A DNA stretch of 64,000 nt from Marinobacter lipolyticus (GTDB lineage Bacteria; Pseudomonadota; Gammaproteobacteria; Pseudomonadales; Oleiphilaceae): contig NZ_QTKT01000001.1 in NCBI RefSeq assembly GCF_018424605.1, forward strand, positions 124,001 to 188,000, given 5' to 3'. Below the pieces are notes generated by a model that saw only the letters and a list, made by a program, of their open reading frames with translations, ran no database searches and was not told the DNA's origin. This document shows positions 63,585 to 64,000 of the stretch, one piece after another (the stretch's first letter is position 1; each line of letters begins with the position of its first letter). The translations under genes were made by a program, and so were the position numbers.

Positions 63585-64000
63585 ATGAAGGTACGCAAGC
63601 TTGCGGTTGCCCTGGCTCTGGCGGGAGGGCTCGGTTCCGGTGTCGCACAGGCCCTGGGGCTGGGTGAAATTGAATTGCAGTCCTATCTCAATGAGCCTCT
63701 GGACGCAGAGATCAACCTGCGCAAAAGCCAGGGGGTAGAGCCGGGCGATGTGTTCGTCAATATCGCCTCAGAGAACGATTATCAACGGGTCGGTATCGAC
63801 CGTAACCAATTCCTTACCAAGCTTCAGTTCGAGGTGACAACCAGCCGCGATGGCAGCCTGATTGTCAACGTTTCCTCGAGAGAACCCCTTCGTGAGCCGT
63901 ACCTGAATTTCCTTCTGGAAGTCACGTGGCCCAGCGGGCGTCTGATGCGCGAATACGCTGTGCTGGTTGACCCGCCGGTTTACGCCGAGGAATCGGGGAT
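63585..64000 (+). CDS. fimV: FimV/TspA-like peptidoglycan-binding pilus protein, C-terminus cut by window
   Basis: The first 138 residues are visible. The start is supported by AAGGAA upstream of the ATG. Signal peptide (KLAVALALAGGLGSGVAQA) is followed by the FimV N-terminal motif LGLGEIELQSYLNEPLDAEI and SREPLREPYLNFLLEVTWPSGR. FimV supports type IV pilus assembly and polar organisation in Pseudomonas. Frame is open to the right edge. Confidence 0.92.
   Translation, partial: MKVRKLAVALALAGGLGSGVAQALGLGEIELQSYLNEPLDAEINLRKSQGVEPGDVFVNIASENDYQRVGIDRNQFLTKLQFEVTTSRDGSLIVNVSSREPLREPYLNFLLEVTWPSGRLMREYAVLVDPPVYAEESG

Overview
The window is a 64 kb piece of a GC-rich gammaproteobacterial chromosome. 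Gene content, gene order and protein sequences (prmB-aroC-MFS-LysR-leuCD-leuB-asd-fimV; dnaX-ybaB-recR; ycgL-ycgN; APS-reductase-type CysH; ThrH; a DUF6160 protein; PA3286-like KAS III) suggest a marine relative of Pseudomonas, most likely Marinobacter. That assignment rests on remembered families, not on a search. Genes are densely packed, with many ATGA-type stop/start overlaps. I see no tRNA, rRNA operon, insertion sequence, prophage or CRISPR array. The only classical RNA gene is the 4.5S SRP RNA.

Layout. 1-2.5 kb (minus): partial atypical SDR epimerase, acyltransferase, hexose-6-phosphate mutarotase. 2.6-8.8 kb (plus): 2OG-Fe(II) oxygenase, ffs, dnaX-ybaB-recR, rnd-ycgL-ycgN and a small membrane protein. 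8.8-12.9 kb: membrane-anchored VWA protein, MoxR ATPase and CoxE-like VWA protein. 13.2-21.6 kb: nine co-directional genes for TPR-rich exported proteins, one TolQ/ExbB-like channel subunit, two different ExbD/TolR-like subunits and an AgmX/PglI-type TonB-like protein. 21.6-29.7 kb: MaoC, FadD, HrpA, KAS III and thioesterase. 29.8-36.8 kb: MlaA, patatin phospholipase, GspA-GspB and DinG. 37-42.6 kb: MalT-like regulator, CysB, CysH, ThrH. 42.6-46.6 kb: a visibly AT-richer stretch with PabB, an unknown exported protein, the DUF6160 protein and another unknown exported protein. 46.7-54.4 kb: DUF58-TgpA, HolB-PilZ-hydrolase-DUF4892-patatin. 54.5-63.2 kb: PrmB, AroC, MFS, LysR, the leucine genes and Asd. 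The window ends inside fimV.

The most interesting locus is 13.2-21.6 kb. Its composition (TolQ-like plus two TolR-like subunits, AgmX-type TonB-like protein, several periplasmic or lipoprotein TPR proteins) matches the core of the Agl-Glt envelope motor of Myxococcus rather than a TonB iron-uptake system. It lacks a receptor and substrate-binding genes. One ExbD-like subunit has Asn where the other has the proton-carrying Asp. The first gene is preceded by a hairpin that would bury its ribosome binding site, and by an intrinsic terminator that faces the opposite way. I infer a proton-driven, envelope-spanning TPR machine of unknown task.

Most other genes are housekeeping: replication and repair (DnaX, HolB, RecR, DinG, HrpA), RNA processing, sulfur and amino-acid biosynthesis (CysBH, ThrH, AroC, PabB, LeuBCD, Asd), fatty-acid metabolism (FadD, KAS III, MaoC, thioesterase) and envelope or pilus functions (MlaA, GspAB, PilZ, FimV).
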